Below, piece after piece: positions 45,622 to 55,229 of a DNA stretch of 64,000 nt (position 1 is the stretch's first letter; every line of letters begins with the position of its first letter). Position numbers and translations under genes: made by a program. The notes beneath the pieces are model-generated. The model made no database searches. It saw nothing but the letters and a program-made list of their open reading frames with translations, and was not told the origin of the DNA. This DNA is from Methylomonas koyamae. GTDB taxonomy: Bacteria; Pseudomonadota; Gammaproteobacteria; Methylococcales; Methylomonadaceae. The DNA is taken from positions 620,001 through 684,000 of the forward strand of contig NZ_AP019777.1 of NCBI RefSeq assembly GCF_019669905.1, in the 5' to 3' direction.

Positions 45622-47169
45622 TCAAGCCGCGGCCGATTCCCGCAATCCGATATGCCTCGGGCGTAATCCCAATACCAGCAGCGAGCTACCGTAAACGATT
45701 ATCGCCAAGCCGATGGTCGCCGCCAAATTCAAGCCGCGTTGAGCGGCATTCCAATTCAGCCATAAGCCGGCATCGACAAAATAGTACAAAAATGCCGACA
45801 TGGCTGCGTTTGCCGCCACAATCCGTCCAATATAACCATACCAATCGGCGCAAGGCCGGTAAATGCGTGTTACGACCAGGTTGCGTAACAACAGGATGGC
45901 GTTGAGGTAGGCGGACAAGGTGGTCGCCAATGCCACTCCGGCGTGAGCCAAAGGCCAGACCAGGATCAAATTGAAGGCTACGTTGGCAATCATCGAATAT
46001 CCGCCGAATCTTGCCGGGGTCTGGGTGTCGTGGCGAGAAGTAAAGCCGGGAGCGAGCACTTTAATCAGCATAAAAGCCAATAATCCGAGCGAATACGCCA
46101 TCAGACTGCGGCCGGCCATCTTGACGTCGCCGCTGCCGAATTCGTTATATTGGAACAGTGTGGACAGTAACGGTTCGGCCAGTAAGGCCAGGCCCAAAGT
46201 GGCCGGCAGGCCGATTAGCAGCGTCAGTTTCAAGCCCCAATCCAGCGCCTTGGAAAATCCGAGTTGATCCGACGTGGCATGGTGTGCCGACAGATGCGGC
46301 AAAATTACGGTGGCTACGGCAATGCCGAGAATCCCCAGCGGAAATTCGACCAGCCGGTCCGAGTAGTAAAGCCAGGAAACGCTGCCCGGGGCCAGAAACG
46401 AGGCGACCAATGTGCCGAACAGCAGGTTGACCTGCACTACCGAGACGCCGAAAATCGCCGAAGGCATTCGTGCCAGCATGCGTTTGACGTCCGGGTCGCG
46501 GTAGGCCCAGCGTGGCCGCGGTAGCAGGTTCAGGCGTAATAGCGGCGGAATTTGACACGCCAACTGTATCGCCCCGGCCGCAAATACGCCCCAGGCCAGC
46601 GCTACAATCGGTTCGTCCATCAGCGGTGCCAGCCAGACCGCAGCCGCGATCATTGCGATGTTGAGTACCACCGGAGTCAAAGCCGGAACCGCAAATCGGC
46701 CCTGGGCGTTCAATATCGCGCCGGCAAAAGCGACCAGCGTGACGAAAAACAGGTAAGGGAAGGTGATGCGCAGCATTTGCACTGCCAGAGTGTATTGGTT
46801 GCCTTCCCACAAAAATCCCGGTGCAAACAATAGGATTAATAAGGGGGCCGCGACGACTCCGGCCAGTGCGACCAAAACCAATAATACCGCCAAGGTGCCG
46901 GAACTGCGGCCGATGAACAGGCGTAAAGCTTCCCGGCTGCCTTTTTGGTTATAATCGGCCAACAAAGGGACGAAGGCTTGGGCGAAAGCGCCTTCGGCAA
47001 ATAAGCGGCGCAAAAAGTTGGGAATGCGGAATGCGACGAAGAAGGCGTCGGTTGCGGCATTGACGCCGAAAATATTGGCGAACAGCATGTCTCTGGCAAA
47101 GCCCATCAAGCGCGAAATCAGTGTCATACCGCCAACGATGGCCGTCGATTTGAAAAGCTGTTTACTCAC
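45622..47169 (-). CDS. murJ: Lipid II flippase MurJ
   Basis: Flips the peptidoglycan precursor lipid II to the periplasm. 515 residues with about 14 membrane helices, the MviN/MurJ N-terminus (KSTAIVGGMTLISRLMGFARDMLFANIFG) and FRIPNFLRRLFAEGAFAQAFVP, including the essential basic residues. It is transcribed divergently from rpsT, as in many gammaproteobacteria. Confidence 0.96.
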   Translation of the reverse strand: MSKQLFKSTAIVGGMTLISRLMGFARDMLFANIFGVNAATDAFFVAFRIPNFLRRLFAEGAFAQAFVPLLADYNQKGSREALRLFIGRSSGTLAVLLVLVALAGVVAAPLLILLFAPGFLWEGNQYTLAVQMLRITFPYLFFVTLVAFAGAILNAQGRFAVPALTPVVLNIAMIAAAVWLAPLMDEPIVALAWGVFAAGAIQLACQIPPLLRLNLLPRPRWAYRDPDVKRMLARMPSAIFGVSVVQVNLLFGTLVASFLAPGSVSWLYYSDRLVEFPLGILGIAVATVILPHLSAHHATSDQLGFSKALDWGLKLTLLIGLPATLGLALLAEPLLSTLFQYNEFGSGDVKMAGRSLMAYSLGLLAFMLIKVLAPGFTSRHDTQTPARFGGYSMIANVAFNLILVWPLAHAGVALATTLSAYLNAILLLRNLVVTRIYRPCADWYGYIGRIVAANAAMSAFLYYFVDAGLWLNWNAAQRGLNLAATIGLAIIVYGSSLLVLGLRPRHIGLRESAAA

Positions 47170-47203
47170 TAATGTTCCCGACTATTTAGGCAGCGCTAAA
47201 AAT

Positions 47204-47232
47204 TTGACAATCATAGCATTCAAAAAGATAAT
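47204..47232 (+). promoter_or_regulatory. Sigma-70 promoter of rpsT
   Basis: Perfect -35 TTGACA (47204-47209), 17-base spacer, and -10 GATAAT (47227-47232), 38 bases before the rpsT ATG. Confidence 0.8.
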
Positions 47233-47269
47233 ACGCGGTTCCAAATTCACTGAAACAAATTGATAGACT

Positions 47270-47533
47270 ATGGCTAATTCACCACAAGCTAGAAAAAGAG
47301 CGCGTCAGGCAGAGAAAAGCCGTATTCGCAATGCCGGACAGCGCAGCAACTTACGCACTTTCATCAAAAAAGTGATCGCCGCTGTTAGAGCAGGCGATAA
47401 AGAGCAAGCGCAAGCCGCGTTCAAAGTGGCAGTCCCCGTTATCGATTCAGCCGTTAATAAAGGTTTGATCCACAAAAACAAAGCAGCACGCAGCAAAAGC
47501 AGACTGAATAACAGATTGCGCGCGATGGCTTAA
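47270..47533 (+). CDS. rpsT: 30S ribosomal protein S20
   Basis: 87 residues, very basic, with the S20 start [20 protein letters not shown], then [15 protein letters not shown] and the end [20 protein letters not shown]. It binds 16S rRNA early in small-subunit assembly. It has its own promoter and terminator. Confidence 0.97.
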   Translation: MANSPQARKRARQAEKSRIRNAGQRSNLRTFIKKVIAAVRAGDKEQAQAAFKVAVPVIDSAVNKGLIHKNKAARSKSRLNNRLRAMA

Positions 47534-47560
47534 TTTCGGTCCACTGCCGATCGATTGCGA

Positions 47561-47594
47561 AAGGCCCGGATGGTTTCCATCCGGGCCTTTTTTG
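47561..47594 (+). terminator. Rho-independent terminator of rpsT
   Basis: AAGGCCCGGATGG, loop TTT, CCATCCGGGCCTT, then a T-run. The rest of the gap to 47860 shows no convincing gene. Confidence 0.92.
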
Positions 47595-47860
47595 TGCCTG
47601 GTGCTTTTTGAGTTGGCGCACGCGGTTTTAGTCGCCGTGTTGGTTCGGTGCCGGTGTTTTCGGGCGCTCGTTCTCCAGCCTCCGCTAGGAGACAGTTTCT
47701 GCCGCGATGGTGCGGTCAAGATCGGTTCGGTCTTGCCGCAGTTGCAAACACAACGGCAGTTTGCAACTGTCGCGGCAGACTTTTTGCCGGCGGCGATTGC
47801 GCCCGGTAAACAAGCTGCTAATCTGTTACTGCTTAAGAATATCAGTAAAAGGTAATCGCC

Positions 47861-48877
47861 ATGAATAACCAAGATCAAGCCAAGCTTCGCTGGGGAATAC
47901 TCGGGGCGGCGCGTATCAACGAGCGCCTGCTGCCGGCTATTGTCGAAGCTAAAAATTCCGAATTGGTCGGAATCGCCAGCCGGCGGCCGGGAGCTGCGGC
48001 GCAAACCCTGGCGCAATATGCACCCTGCCATTCCAACGTCCAGAGTTACGATAACCTGGACAGCCTGCTCAACGACGAAGACGTGCAAGCCATTTATTTG
48101 CCGATGGCCAACCACGAGCATGCAGAATGGACTCTGCGCGCTATCGAGCACCGCAAACACGTACTATGCGAAAAACCGATGGCATTGACCATAGCCGACA
48201 TTGATGCCATCGAAACCGCTGCCCGCCGCTACCGGGTCACCGTAATGGAAGGTTTTATGTACCGTTTCCATCCTCAGCACGCCCGAGTGTTGGAATTGAT
48301 TCGTTCCGGCTTGATCGGCGAGGTGCGCTCGGTGCGCGCCAGTTATTCGTTCATGATGCGGCCGGCGCGGATGTATCGTCTGGCGGAGGACGTATCGCGC
48401 GGCGGCGGTGCGATGTGGGATATTGGCTGTTATGCGATCCATTCGTTGAGGATGTTTTTTCAGCAGGCGCCGCGCACGGCCACCGCGTTATCCAAGTACG
48501 TCGAGAGTGGGGCCGACATCACTACCAGCGGGATACTGGATTTCGGCGACGGCAAATTCGGCCATTTCGATTTCAGTTTCGAGCGGGCGCGGCGTTGCGA
48601 ATATGAAATTATCGGCACCCAAGGCGGTATCAAGTGCCACGTGGTCTGGCAGTTGCCGGGCGATATTCCGATTATTTCCTGGTGGACCGAGGACGGCCGC
48701 TTCGCCGAAGAGCGGTTGCCGGCGGCCAATCATTTTCGCTTGGAAATCGAGCATTTCAGCGATTGCGTGCTCAACGGCAAGCCGCCGCAATTGTCGTTCG
48801 ACGATGCCCGCGATAACTGCAGGACTATCGTCGCCGCGTTGCAATCGGCGGCAGAAGGGCGGGTCGTTGAAATTTAA
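47861..48877 (+). CDS. Gfo/Idh/MocA family oxidoreductase
   Basis: 338 residues: N-terminal Rossmann domain (LRWGILGAARINERLLPAI), the conserved HVLCEKPMAL with the catalytic Lys, and MEGFMYRFHPQ and DIGCYAIHSLRMFF in the C-terminal dimerisation/substrate domain. Such enzymes oxidise or reduce sugars or cyclitols with NAD(P). The substrate cannot be assigned and the neighbours give no hint. AAAGGTAATCGCC precedes the ATG. Confidence 0.9.
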   Translation: MNNQDQAKLRWGILGAARINERLLPAIVEAKNSELVGIASRRPGAAAQTLAQYAPCHSNVQSYDNLDSLLNDEDVQAIYLPMANHEHAEWTLRAIEHRKHVLCEKPMALTIADIDAIETAARRYRVTVMEGFMYRFHPQHARVLELIRSGLIGEVRSVRASYSFMMRPARMYRLAEDVSRGGGAMWDIGCYAIHSLRMFFQQAPRTATALSKYVESGADITTSGILDFGDGKFGHFDFSFERARRCEYEIIGTQGGIKCHVVWQLPGDIPIISWWTEDGRFAEERLPAANHFRLEIEHFSDCVLNGKPPQLSFDDARDNCRTIVAALQSAAEGRVVEI

Positions 48878-48991
48878 GGGCAACAAGGCAAGGACGTCTG
48901 AGCGAGTGCTGTCAAGCGCTGCAAAAAGGCCATGTCTTTGAGCCTCGTTCCCGTTTAATTCATATGAGCTTGTGGCATCAGGAGCTTGTCG

Positions 48992-49399
48992 ATGAAAGAT
49001 AAAATATTATCCAAAATTGTTAGGCGAGATGCCTTGCGCATCGTCGCGATGCTGGCGATATTGAGCGTTCTTCAAGTGGGTTCTGCATGCGCCGCTGACG
49101 CGGTACAAGCCCGGAAAGGTTTGCAGCAAATGGGTGTTGAATATACGGAACAGCAATTCGCGGCCTCCGCTGGAGCGGGCGATATGGCGGCGGTGCGATT
49201 ATTTCTGGATGCGGGAATGGATATCAACGCTGGCGGTAGCGCCGCTTTGGGGTTGGCGGCCGGTAGAGGGCGGGTGGAAATGGTGGAACTGCTGTTGGCT
49301 AACGGCGCCAAGCCGACAGCAAATGCGCTACAGTTTGCTAGAACCCGAGGCCATCGGGATATTGCGAATATGCTGCTTCGAGCGGGAGCGAAGGAATAG
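48992..49399 (+). CDS. Exported ankyrin-repeat protein
   Basis: 135 residues from the ATG at 48992, preceded by AGGAGC. A signal peptide (hydrophobic 17-31, cleavage near ACAADA) is followed by three ankyrin repeats (FAASAGAGDMAAVRLFLDAG, LGLAAGRGRVEMVELLLANG, FARTRGHRDIANMLLRAG). A periplasmic protein-protein interaction module with unknown partner. Confidence 0.85.
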   Translation: MKDKILSKIVRRDALRIVAMLAILSVLQVGSACAADAVQARKGLQQMGVEYTEQQFAASAGAGDMAAVRLFLDAGMDINAGGSAALGLAAGRGRVEMVELLLANGAKPTANALQFARTRGHRDIANMLLRAGAKE

Positions 49400-49506
49400 C
49401 GGTCATGTACGCTCAGATTGAGCGATTGATGGGCATGCCAAGATTTTTCGACGAGAACGGAAAGGTGCGACTCCCCCGAAATAGCTTGAGGGAGTCACGA
49501 GGAGAC

Positions 49507-50409
49507 TTAACGGGCTGGTTTTTTTCGGCCGTTGATTCCCAAAATACCTAAGGCTGAGCCGAACAACCAAATCGCCGCTGGCACGGGCACTGCGGCAATA
49601 TTGCTGGCGAACAACTGGTTATGGAATTCGATATTGCCGTTAAACGACTGAGCAACCAATTGGCCGTTCAATTGTCCGTAACCGCCGAATACGTCGGCCC
49701 AGGGCGCTAGAATCGAGCCCTGAGGGTTCTTGCTGCCCGCTAACGTTAGCGACGTTGCGTCATAGAAATTGTAGATGACGTGTGTGGCGTCTATGCCGTT
49801 AAGATTGACTTGGCCGTTTTGAAATATCTGGCCGGTGCCGCTGACATTGATCAACACGGTGGAGTTGCTGGGAGCGCTGATGTTGATCGTATTGCTGGCG
49901 GTCAGTTCTGCGCCGTCTATGTCGAACACGTTGAGTTCGTTATTGTTGCCGGTCAGAGTCAGCGTACCGTAATTGATGCCGACACTGCCGTTGGCGGTCA
50001 AAGCGTTCCAGGCGTTCGAGATGTTTTGATATTGGGTTTGCGCACCGGAAAAATCCACCAATGTTTGCGCGAAGACGCCGCCATTGGCGGTAAAGCCGTT
50101 TAGCAGGGTGCCGCCTGCATAGATGCTACCGTTCTGACCGTTGCCTACGCCGCCGTTGTTGGCGGTTAGCGTGCCGTTTACGACCAAACGGGCTGCGTTG
50201 CCACTGATTTGCGAGGCCACGGAATAGTTGGCCAATGTAATATTGCCGCCGGCAGCCAAGTTGCCTTCGGTATCGGAATTTGAGCTGATGAAGTTGCCGA
50301 ATACGAAAACATTGTAGTCGCTGGCCGGCCCTACCAAGGCTGCATGGGCTGGAGAGATGGCGGCAGCAAATAATAAACTGGTAGTTGCTAAAGTGTGTGA
50401 CAAACGCAT
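49507..50409 (-). CDS. Choice-of-anchor A family PEP-CTERM protein
   Basis: 300 residues: signal peptide (ending SPAHA), a choice-of-anchor A domain (YNVFVFGNFISSNSDTEGNLAAGGNITL) and a PEP-CTERM sorting tail (VPVPAAIWLFGSALGILGI, then GRKKPAR). PEP-CTERM proteins are sorted by exosortase to the surface in bacteria that make exopolysaccharide and biofilms. The rest is asparagine/glycine-rich beta structure. No exosortase gene is in the window. Confidence 0.9.
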   Translation of the reverse strand: MRLSHTLATTSLLFAAAISPAHAALVGPASDYNVFVFGNFISSNSDTEGNLAAGGNITLANYSVASQISGNAARLVVNGTLTANNGGVGNGQNGSIYAGGTLLNGFTANGGVFAQTLVDFSGAQTQYQNISNAWNALTANGSVGINYGTLTLTGNNNELNVFDIDGAELTASNTINISAPSNSTVLINVSGTGQIFQNGQVNLNGIDATHVIYNFYDATSLTLAGSKNPQGSILAPWADVFGGYGQLNGQLVAQSFNGNIEFHNQLFASNIAAVPVPAAIWLFGSALGILGINGRKKPAR

Positions 50410-50757
50410 TTTCCTTTAACCTTGAATAAGTATGATGGCGGGATGCCTTAAATTGATAATGTGTCGACAATATCCGTTCCCATGCGGAAATGTCGTAAGC
50501 AAAACCGACGGTTCAAATAAGAACGTGGCAAGAAATACTTGGCCACGCCGTTGATCGACCGGGAAGTTGGCATTTGCCGATTCGAGACCTACATTAGAAG
50601 ACGAGCCGTTAGCAGTCGGATTCTCGGATTGCGGCGATACACCATGCGCTTCCGGTGTCTATTTTATATGACTTGAATTTCGGGCGATATGGCCGTTGGT
50701 GCAGGTGGCTTGCCGGGGTAGCAAACTGCTAACCCGGCAGCGTATTCGAAGCCGATT
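50410..50757. other. Intergenic gap upstream of the PEP-CTERM gene and downstream of clpB
   Basis: It contains the leader of the minus-strand PEP-CTERM gene and, next to the clpB stop, an imperfect 13-bp hairpin (50711-50739, TGCCGGGGTAGCA and TGCTAACCCGGCA) without a U-run that may end the clpB transcript. No gene is convincing here. Confidence 0.5.
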
Positions 50758-53331
50758 TTATTGGCTAAATGTCAATCCGTCGTTTGCGACATCGATTTTG
50801 ATCGAGTCCCCAGGGATGAAGCGTCCTGACAAAATCTCATTAGCCAGCGGGTTTTCCAATTGGCGTTGTATCGCCCGTTTTAACGGCCGCGCGCCGTATA
50901 TCGGGTCGAATCCGGCTTCGCCCAGTAAATCCAAGGCCTGTTCGCTGACGGCCAGGCCAATGTCTTTTTCCTGCAGACGACGGCGCAACAATTCGATTTG
51001 GATTTTGCAGATCGCCCGAATCTGGTTTTGACCCAGCGGATGGAATACCACGGCCTCGTCGACCCGGTTGATGAATTCCGGGCGGAAATGCTGGCCGACG
51101 ATTTCCATCACCGCATCCTTCATCTCGGCATAGTTGTCTTCGCCAGCCAATTCCTGGATCACACTGGAGCCCAGGTTCGACGTCATCACCACCACGGTGT
51201 TTTTAAAATCCACAGTGCGGCCTTGGCCGTCGGTCAAGCGGCCGTCGTCCAAAACTTGCAGCAGTACGTTGAACACATCGTTGTGCGCCTTTTCGATTTC
51301 GTCCAGCAAAATCACCGAATAAGGCTTGCGGCGCACCGCTTCGGTCAGATAGCCGCCTTCTTCGTAACCGACATAGCCGGGAGGTGCGCCGATCAAACGC
51401 GCGACCGAATGTTTCTCCATGAATTCCGACATATCGATGCGGACCATGGCTTCTTCGGTGTCGAACATGAATTCGGCCAGAGCCTTGCATAACTCGGTTT
51501 TACCGACGCCGGTCGGACCTAAAAACAGGAACGAGCCGTTCGGCCGGTTTGGGTCCGACAATCCGGCCCGCGAGCGGCGGATGGCGTTGCTGACCGCTTT
51601 CAAGGCTTCGGTTTGGCCGATTACCCGTTTGCCCAGCTCTTCTTCCATGCGCAGTAATTTCTCGCGTTCGCCTTCCATCATTTTCGACACCGGGATGCCG
51701 GTCCATTTGGAAACGACTTCGGCGATTTCTTCATCCGTGACTTTGCTGCGCAATAATTTGGCTTCCTGCATCTCGGCTTGCGATGCTAAGTCCAGCTCCT
51801 TCTCCAGCTTCGGAATTTCGCCGTATTGCAGCTCGGACATCCGGGTGTAATCCTGGCTGCGGCGAGCGGCATCGAGTTCCAAACGCGCATGTTCCAGGCG
51901 CTCCTTGATCGTTGCGGTACCTTGCAATGCGGCTTTCTCGGCTTTCCAGATTTCATCCAGATCCGAATATTCTTTTTCCAGTTCGGCGATTTCGTCCTGC
52001 AACGTTTCCAGGCGCTTTTTAGACGCTGCGTCGCTTTCGTTTTTCATTGCCTCGCGTTCTATTTTGAGCTGGATCAGGCGGCGGTCGAGTTTATCCATCG
52101 CTTCCGGTTTGGAGTCCATTTCCATGCGGATGCGGCTGGCGGCCTCGTCGATCAAATCGATGGCCTTGTCCGGCAATTGACGGTCGGAAATGTAGCGGTG
52201 CGACAGCATCGCCGCGGCGACGATGGCCGGGTCGGTAATGTCGACGCTGTGGTGGATTTCGTAACGTTCCTTCAAGCCGCGCAAAATAGCGATGGTGTCT
52301 TCGACGCTAGGTTCGTCGACCAAGACTTTTTGAAAGCGGCGTTCCAGCGCGGCATCTTTTTCGATGTACTGGCGGTACTCGTCCAGCGTCGTCGCGCCGA
52401 CGCAATGCAATTCGCCGCGCGCTAAGGCCGGCTTCAGCATGTTGCCGGCGTCCATCGCGCCTTCGGCTTTGCCGGCGCCGACCATGGTATGCAACTCGTC
52501 GATGAACAGGATGACTTGGCCTTCGAGTTTGGCGATGTCGTTCAACACCGCTTTCAGGCGTTCCTCGAACTCGCCGCGGAATTTGGCGCCGGCAATCAAC
52601 GCTGCCATATCCAAAGAGAGCAATTGCTTGCCTTTGATGCCTTCCGGTACTTCGCCGTTGACGATGCGTTGCGCCAGACCCTCGACGATTGCAGTCTTGC
52701 CGACGCCGGGCTCGCCGATCAATACCGGATTGTTTTTGGTGCGGCGTTGCAAGACTTGTATCGTGCGGCGGATCTCGTCGTCGCGGCCGATCACCGGATC
52801 CAGCTTGCCTTGTTCGGCGCGCTCGGTCAGATTGATCGTGTATTTTTTCAAGGCCTGACGTTGGTCTTCGGCGTTGGCGTCGTTGACGTTCTGACCTCCG
52901 CGCATGTTTTCGATGGCTTTTTCGACCGCCGATGCCGTGACGCCGGCTTTTTTCAGCAGGTTTTGCAAGGTTCCGCTGGTTTCCAGTGCCGCTAACAGAA
53001 ACAGTTCGCTGGAGATGTAGGCGTCTTTGCGCTTTTGCGCCAGCTTGTCGGTCAGATTCAGCATTCGCGACAGTTCGTTGGAAATTTGCACATCGCCGCC
53101 GGCGCCGGAAACGCTGGCCAAACGGTCGATCTCTTTCAACAGATCGTTGCGCAAGGTATTGACCTGGACGCCGACCTGTTGCAACAACGGTTTGATGCTG
53201 CCGCCTTCTTGGTCGATCAAGGCTTGCATGACATGCAACGGCTCGATGAACTGGTGGTCTTTGCCGAGCGCCAGGCTTTGCGCGTCGCCGAGAGCCTGTT
53301 GAAATTTACTGGTTAATTTATCCATTCGCAT
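50758..53331 (-). CDS. clpB: ATP-dependent disaggregase ClpB
   Basis: Hexameric AAA+ chaperone that rescues aggregated proteins with DnaK. 857 residues: Clp_N repeats (1-145), AAA-1 with [15 protein letters not shown] and [17 protein letters not shown], the coiled-coil middle domain (about 410-530, [13 protein letters not shown]) that separates ClpB from ClpA/C, AAA-2 with [17 protein letters not shown] and [11 protein letters not shown], and the C-terminal domain. No ClpP-binding loop is expected. A sigma-32 promoter lies upstream. Confidence 0.97.
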   Translation of the reverse strand: MRMDKLTSKFQQALGDAQSLALGKDHQFIEPLHVMQALIDQEGGSIKPLLQQVGVQVNTLRNDLLKEIDRLASVSGAGGDVQISNELSRMLNLTDKLAQKRKDAYISSELFLLAALETSGTLQNLLKKAGVTASAVEKAIENMRGGQNVNDANAEDQRQALKKYTINLTERAEQGKLDPVIGRDDEIRRTIQVLQRRTKNNPVLIGEPGVGKTAIVEGLAQRIVNGEVPEGIKGKQLLSLDMAALIAGAKFRGEFEERLKAVLNDIAKLEGQVILFIDELHTMVGAGKAEGAMDAGNMLKPALARGELHCVGATTLDEYRQYIEKDAALERRFQKVLVDEPSVEDTIAILRGLKERYEIHHSVDITDPAIVAAAMLSHRYISDRQLPDKAIDLIDEAASRIRMEMDSKPEAMDKLDRRLIQLKIEREAMKNESDAASKKRLETLQDEIAELEKEYSDLDEIWKAEKAALQGTATIKERLEHARLELDAARRSQDYTRMSELQYGEIPKLEKELDLASQAEMQEAKLLRSKVTDEEIAEVVSKWTGIPVSKMMEGEREKLLRMEEELGKRVIGQTEALKAVSNAIRRSRAGLSDPNRPNGSFLFLGPTGVGKTELCKALAEFMFDTEEAMVRIDMSEFMEKHSVARLIGAPPGYVGYEEGGYLTEAVRRKPYSVILLDEIEKAHNDVFNVLLQVLDDGRLTDGQGRTVDFKNTVVVMTSNLGSSVIQELAGEDNYAEMKDAVMEIVGQHFRPEFINRVDEAVVFHPLGQNQIRAICKIQIELLRRRLQEKDIGLAVSEQALDLLGEAGFDPIYGARPLKRAIQRQLENPLANEILSGRFIPGDSIKIDVANDGLTFSQ

Positions 53332-53371
53332 GCAGCGTACCTCGTTAGGAAAATAAGTTGAGTTGCGACCG

Positions 53372-53400
53372 AAATGGGGCGGCCCGAATCCGTTTTCAAG
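53372..53400 (-). promoter_or_regulatory. Sigma-32 (heat-shock) promoter of clpB
   Basis: On the minus strand CTTGAAA, 14 bases, CCCCATTT: a near-perfect match to the sigma-32 consensus (CTTGAAA / CCCCATNT), 41 bases before the clpB start. Confidence 0.88.
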
Positions 53401-53605
53401 CGCGGAGGCAAGTACCGGGCAAAATTTCCGTTAAATCTTCAAGGTAATGCCGAATATCGCCGGTAGCTTAGACAATTGATTCAAAGTACAATGCCCGCGC
53501 TCAGATAACAGATGTTCACGGCTTATCGCCACTGCTTCAGGCAGCAACGGTTGTCCACAATGTCGGTCTGCGTAACCAATAGTTTTATTTTGTAGGAGTT
53601 TTAAG

Positions 53606-53809
53606 ATGGCAACAGGCACTGTAAAGTGGTTTAACAACACCAAAGGTTTTGGATTTATCGAGCCTTCCGAAGGAAAAGAAGATGTGTTCGTGCATCATTC
53701 CGTGATTTTGGGAGAAGGTTTTAAAACCTTGTCGCCTGGCCAATCGGTCCAGTTCGAGATCGAATCCGGCCCTAAAGGCTTAACTGCCACAAACGTCCTG
53801 CCCAGATAA
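53606..53809 (+). CDS. Cold-shock domain protein (CspA family)
   Basis: 67 residues with both RNA-binding motifs: KGFGFIEP (RNP1) and VFVHHSVI (RNP2), opening [21 protein letters not shown] nucleic-acid chaperone. TAGGAG precedes the ATG, a long leader precedes it, and a terminator follows. Confidence 0.96.
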   Translation: MATGTVKWFNNTKGFGFIEPSEGKEDVFVHHSVILGEGFKTLSPGQSVQFEIESGPKGLTATNVLPR

Positions 53810-53829
53810 GCGTTCACGGTTACGGAAAC

Positions 53830-53859
53830 AAAGGCTCTTGATTTTCAAGGGCCTTTTTT
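53830..53859 (+). terminator. Rho-independent terminator of the cold-shock gene
   Basis: AAAGGCTCTTGA, loop TTT, TCAAGGGCCTTTTTT, with one G-T pair in the stem. Confidence 0.85.
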
Positions 53860-53942
53860 ATGCGCGAAACCAGGCCGTTTCGCTAGGGACCGCGCACCAA
53901 GCAAGCTATAATGCAAACTCCTTTCCAAACTGGGATTAATGT

Positions 53943-54866
53943 ATGGCTCGCGAATTTTCATCGTTAAAACAATTAGATATCCCGGTTAAAGTGCTGTTCA
54001 CCGGTTATTTGACGACGGTGGCTGTCGGGTATCTGGTGGCGTTGATTCAAATCTTGTTTACCCATGGGATGGCCGACGGCAAATTCGGCCTGTCGATAGA
54101 CGACATCGTATACAGTTACTACGGTAACCGTTCCGGTACGGTCTTGGAGACCAAACTGAACGGTTCGATGAAGGAAAACGCCTCGGAACAGGAGCGTTTT
54201 CTAATCATGCAATGGGTGCGCGATGGTGCCGACGAGGACGATTACGAAGATTCCGGCGTCGCCAAGATCATTCAGGACCGCTGCGTCATGTGCCATAACA
54301 AGGAGTCGTCGCTGCCCGATTTCAACGATTTTAAGGTGCTGAAAGAGCTCACCAAAGAGGATGAAGGTGCAACCTTCGGCTCGTTGACCCGGGTGTCCCA
54401 CATCCATTTGTTCGGCATTAGCTTTATCTTCATGTTTGTCGGCTTGATTTTCAGCTTTGCCGAAACCAGCACCGTCAAATACAAATCGATCGCTATCGGC
54501 ATGCCGTACGTGTTCCTGCTGGTGGATATTTTGTCCTGGTGGCTGACCAAGTTGCATCCGATATTCGCTTGGCTGGTCGTGTTGGCCGGTGGCGGCATGG
54601 CGGTATCGTTTGCGTTTATGTGGACGGTGTCGGTGGCTGAAATGTGGCTATTCGACAAAGTGTTTCTGGACGGGCAGGGGCAGCCTCGGCCGCAGTGGAG
54701 TACCATCGTCGAAACCAAATTCGAAGAGTTAGGCGGTATCGATGCGTACCGCAAAATAGCGGCATGGGCTAAGCGGACAGGCTTGTCCGCATGCGGCGTC
54801 TGCCAAAGTAAACTGGCACCTTACCTGCAAAGCCTTTGCGCAAAAATCTTTAAAAAAGACAAATAG
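53943..54866 (+). CDS. Membrane protein with a single c-type haem motif (CxxCH)
   Basis: 307 residues. A first membrane helix (VLFTGYLTTVAVGYLVALIQIL) is followed by a ~115-residue soluble part with CVMCH (about 118-122), then three or four more membrane helices (IHLFGISFIFMFVGLIFSF, AIGMPYVFLLVDILSWWL, FAWLVVLAGGGMAVSFAFMW) and a cytoplasmic tail with a second CxxC (CGVC). With haem in the periplasm this would be a membrane-bound monohaem cytochrome. HIHLFG and later histidines could bind further cofactors. I do not know its partner. Confidence 0.7.
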   Translation: MAREFSSLKQLDIPVKVLFTGYLTTVAVGYLVALIQILFTHGMADGKFGLSIDDIVYSYYGNRSGTVLETKLNGSMKENASEQERFLIMQWVRDGADEDDYEDSGVAKIIQDRCVMCHNKESSLPDFNDFKVLKELTKEDEGATFGSLTRVSHIHLFGISFIFMFVGLIFSFAETSTVKYKSIAIGMPYVFLLVDILSWWLTKLHPIFAWLVVLAGGGMAVSFAFMWTVSVAEMWLFDKVFLDGQGQPRPQWSTIVETKFEELGGIDAYRKIAAWAKRTGLSACGVCQSKLAPYLQSLCAKIFKKDK

Positions 54867-54974
54867 TTAACGAGTGTGATTGTGTCTGCAAAATGCTGAC
54901 AAAAATTAAAGTTTTGGGCTGCGGGCCGATACGCTAAGCGGTATGATGCAAACCTGTTTTGCAGGAGGTGTACC

Positions 54975-55229
54975 ATGATTACCAACGCTCTGAACAGTGC
55001 CACCAGCCTGATCACGCAAGCTCAGCAAAAAGCCAGCAACGCCGCGCAGACTATCGCCAGTTTGCCGGTTCAGGAGCAGGAGGTCGGCGGTTCCAAAGAT
55101 GTCGGCTCAGCGGAGATGTTCAAGCCGGTGTTGAGTTTGAAAGAAGCCGAGCTGGAAACTTCGGCCGGCGTCAAAATCATCCAGGCCCACGAGAAAATGC
55201 TGGGTTCGATTTTAGATATCCGTGCTTAA
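54975..55229 (+). CDS. Small protein with flagellar-rod-like C-terminus (84 aa)
   Basis: An alanine/serine/glutamine-rich N-terminal helix and a C-terminal segment (SLKEAELETSAGVKIIQAHE, then KMLGSILDI) that resembles the conserved C-terminal helix of FlgE/F/G-type rod proteins. GCAGGAGGTGTACC is a strong ribosome site. No flagellar genes are nearby, so the resemblance may only reflect coiled-coil composition. Confidence 0.6.
   Translation: MITNALNSATSLITQAQQKASNAAQTIASLPVQEQEVGGSKDVGSAEMFKPVLSLKEAELETSAGVKIIQAHEKMLGSILDIRA

Noticed and set aside
49440..49506. Hairpin GTGACTCCCTCA / GGGGGAGTCGCAC as a terminator of the PEP-CTERM gene
   Set aside because: Stem is imperfect and no U-run follows on the minus strand; too weak to list as a terminator.
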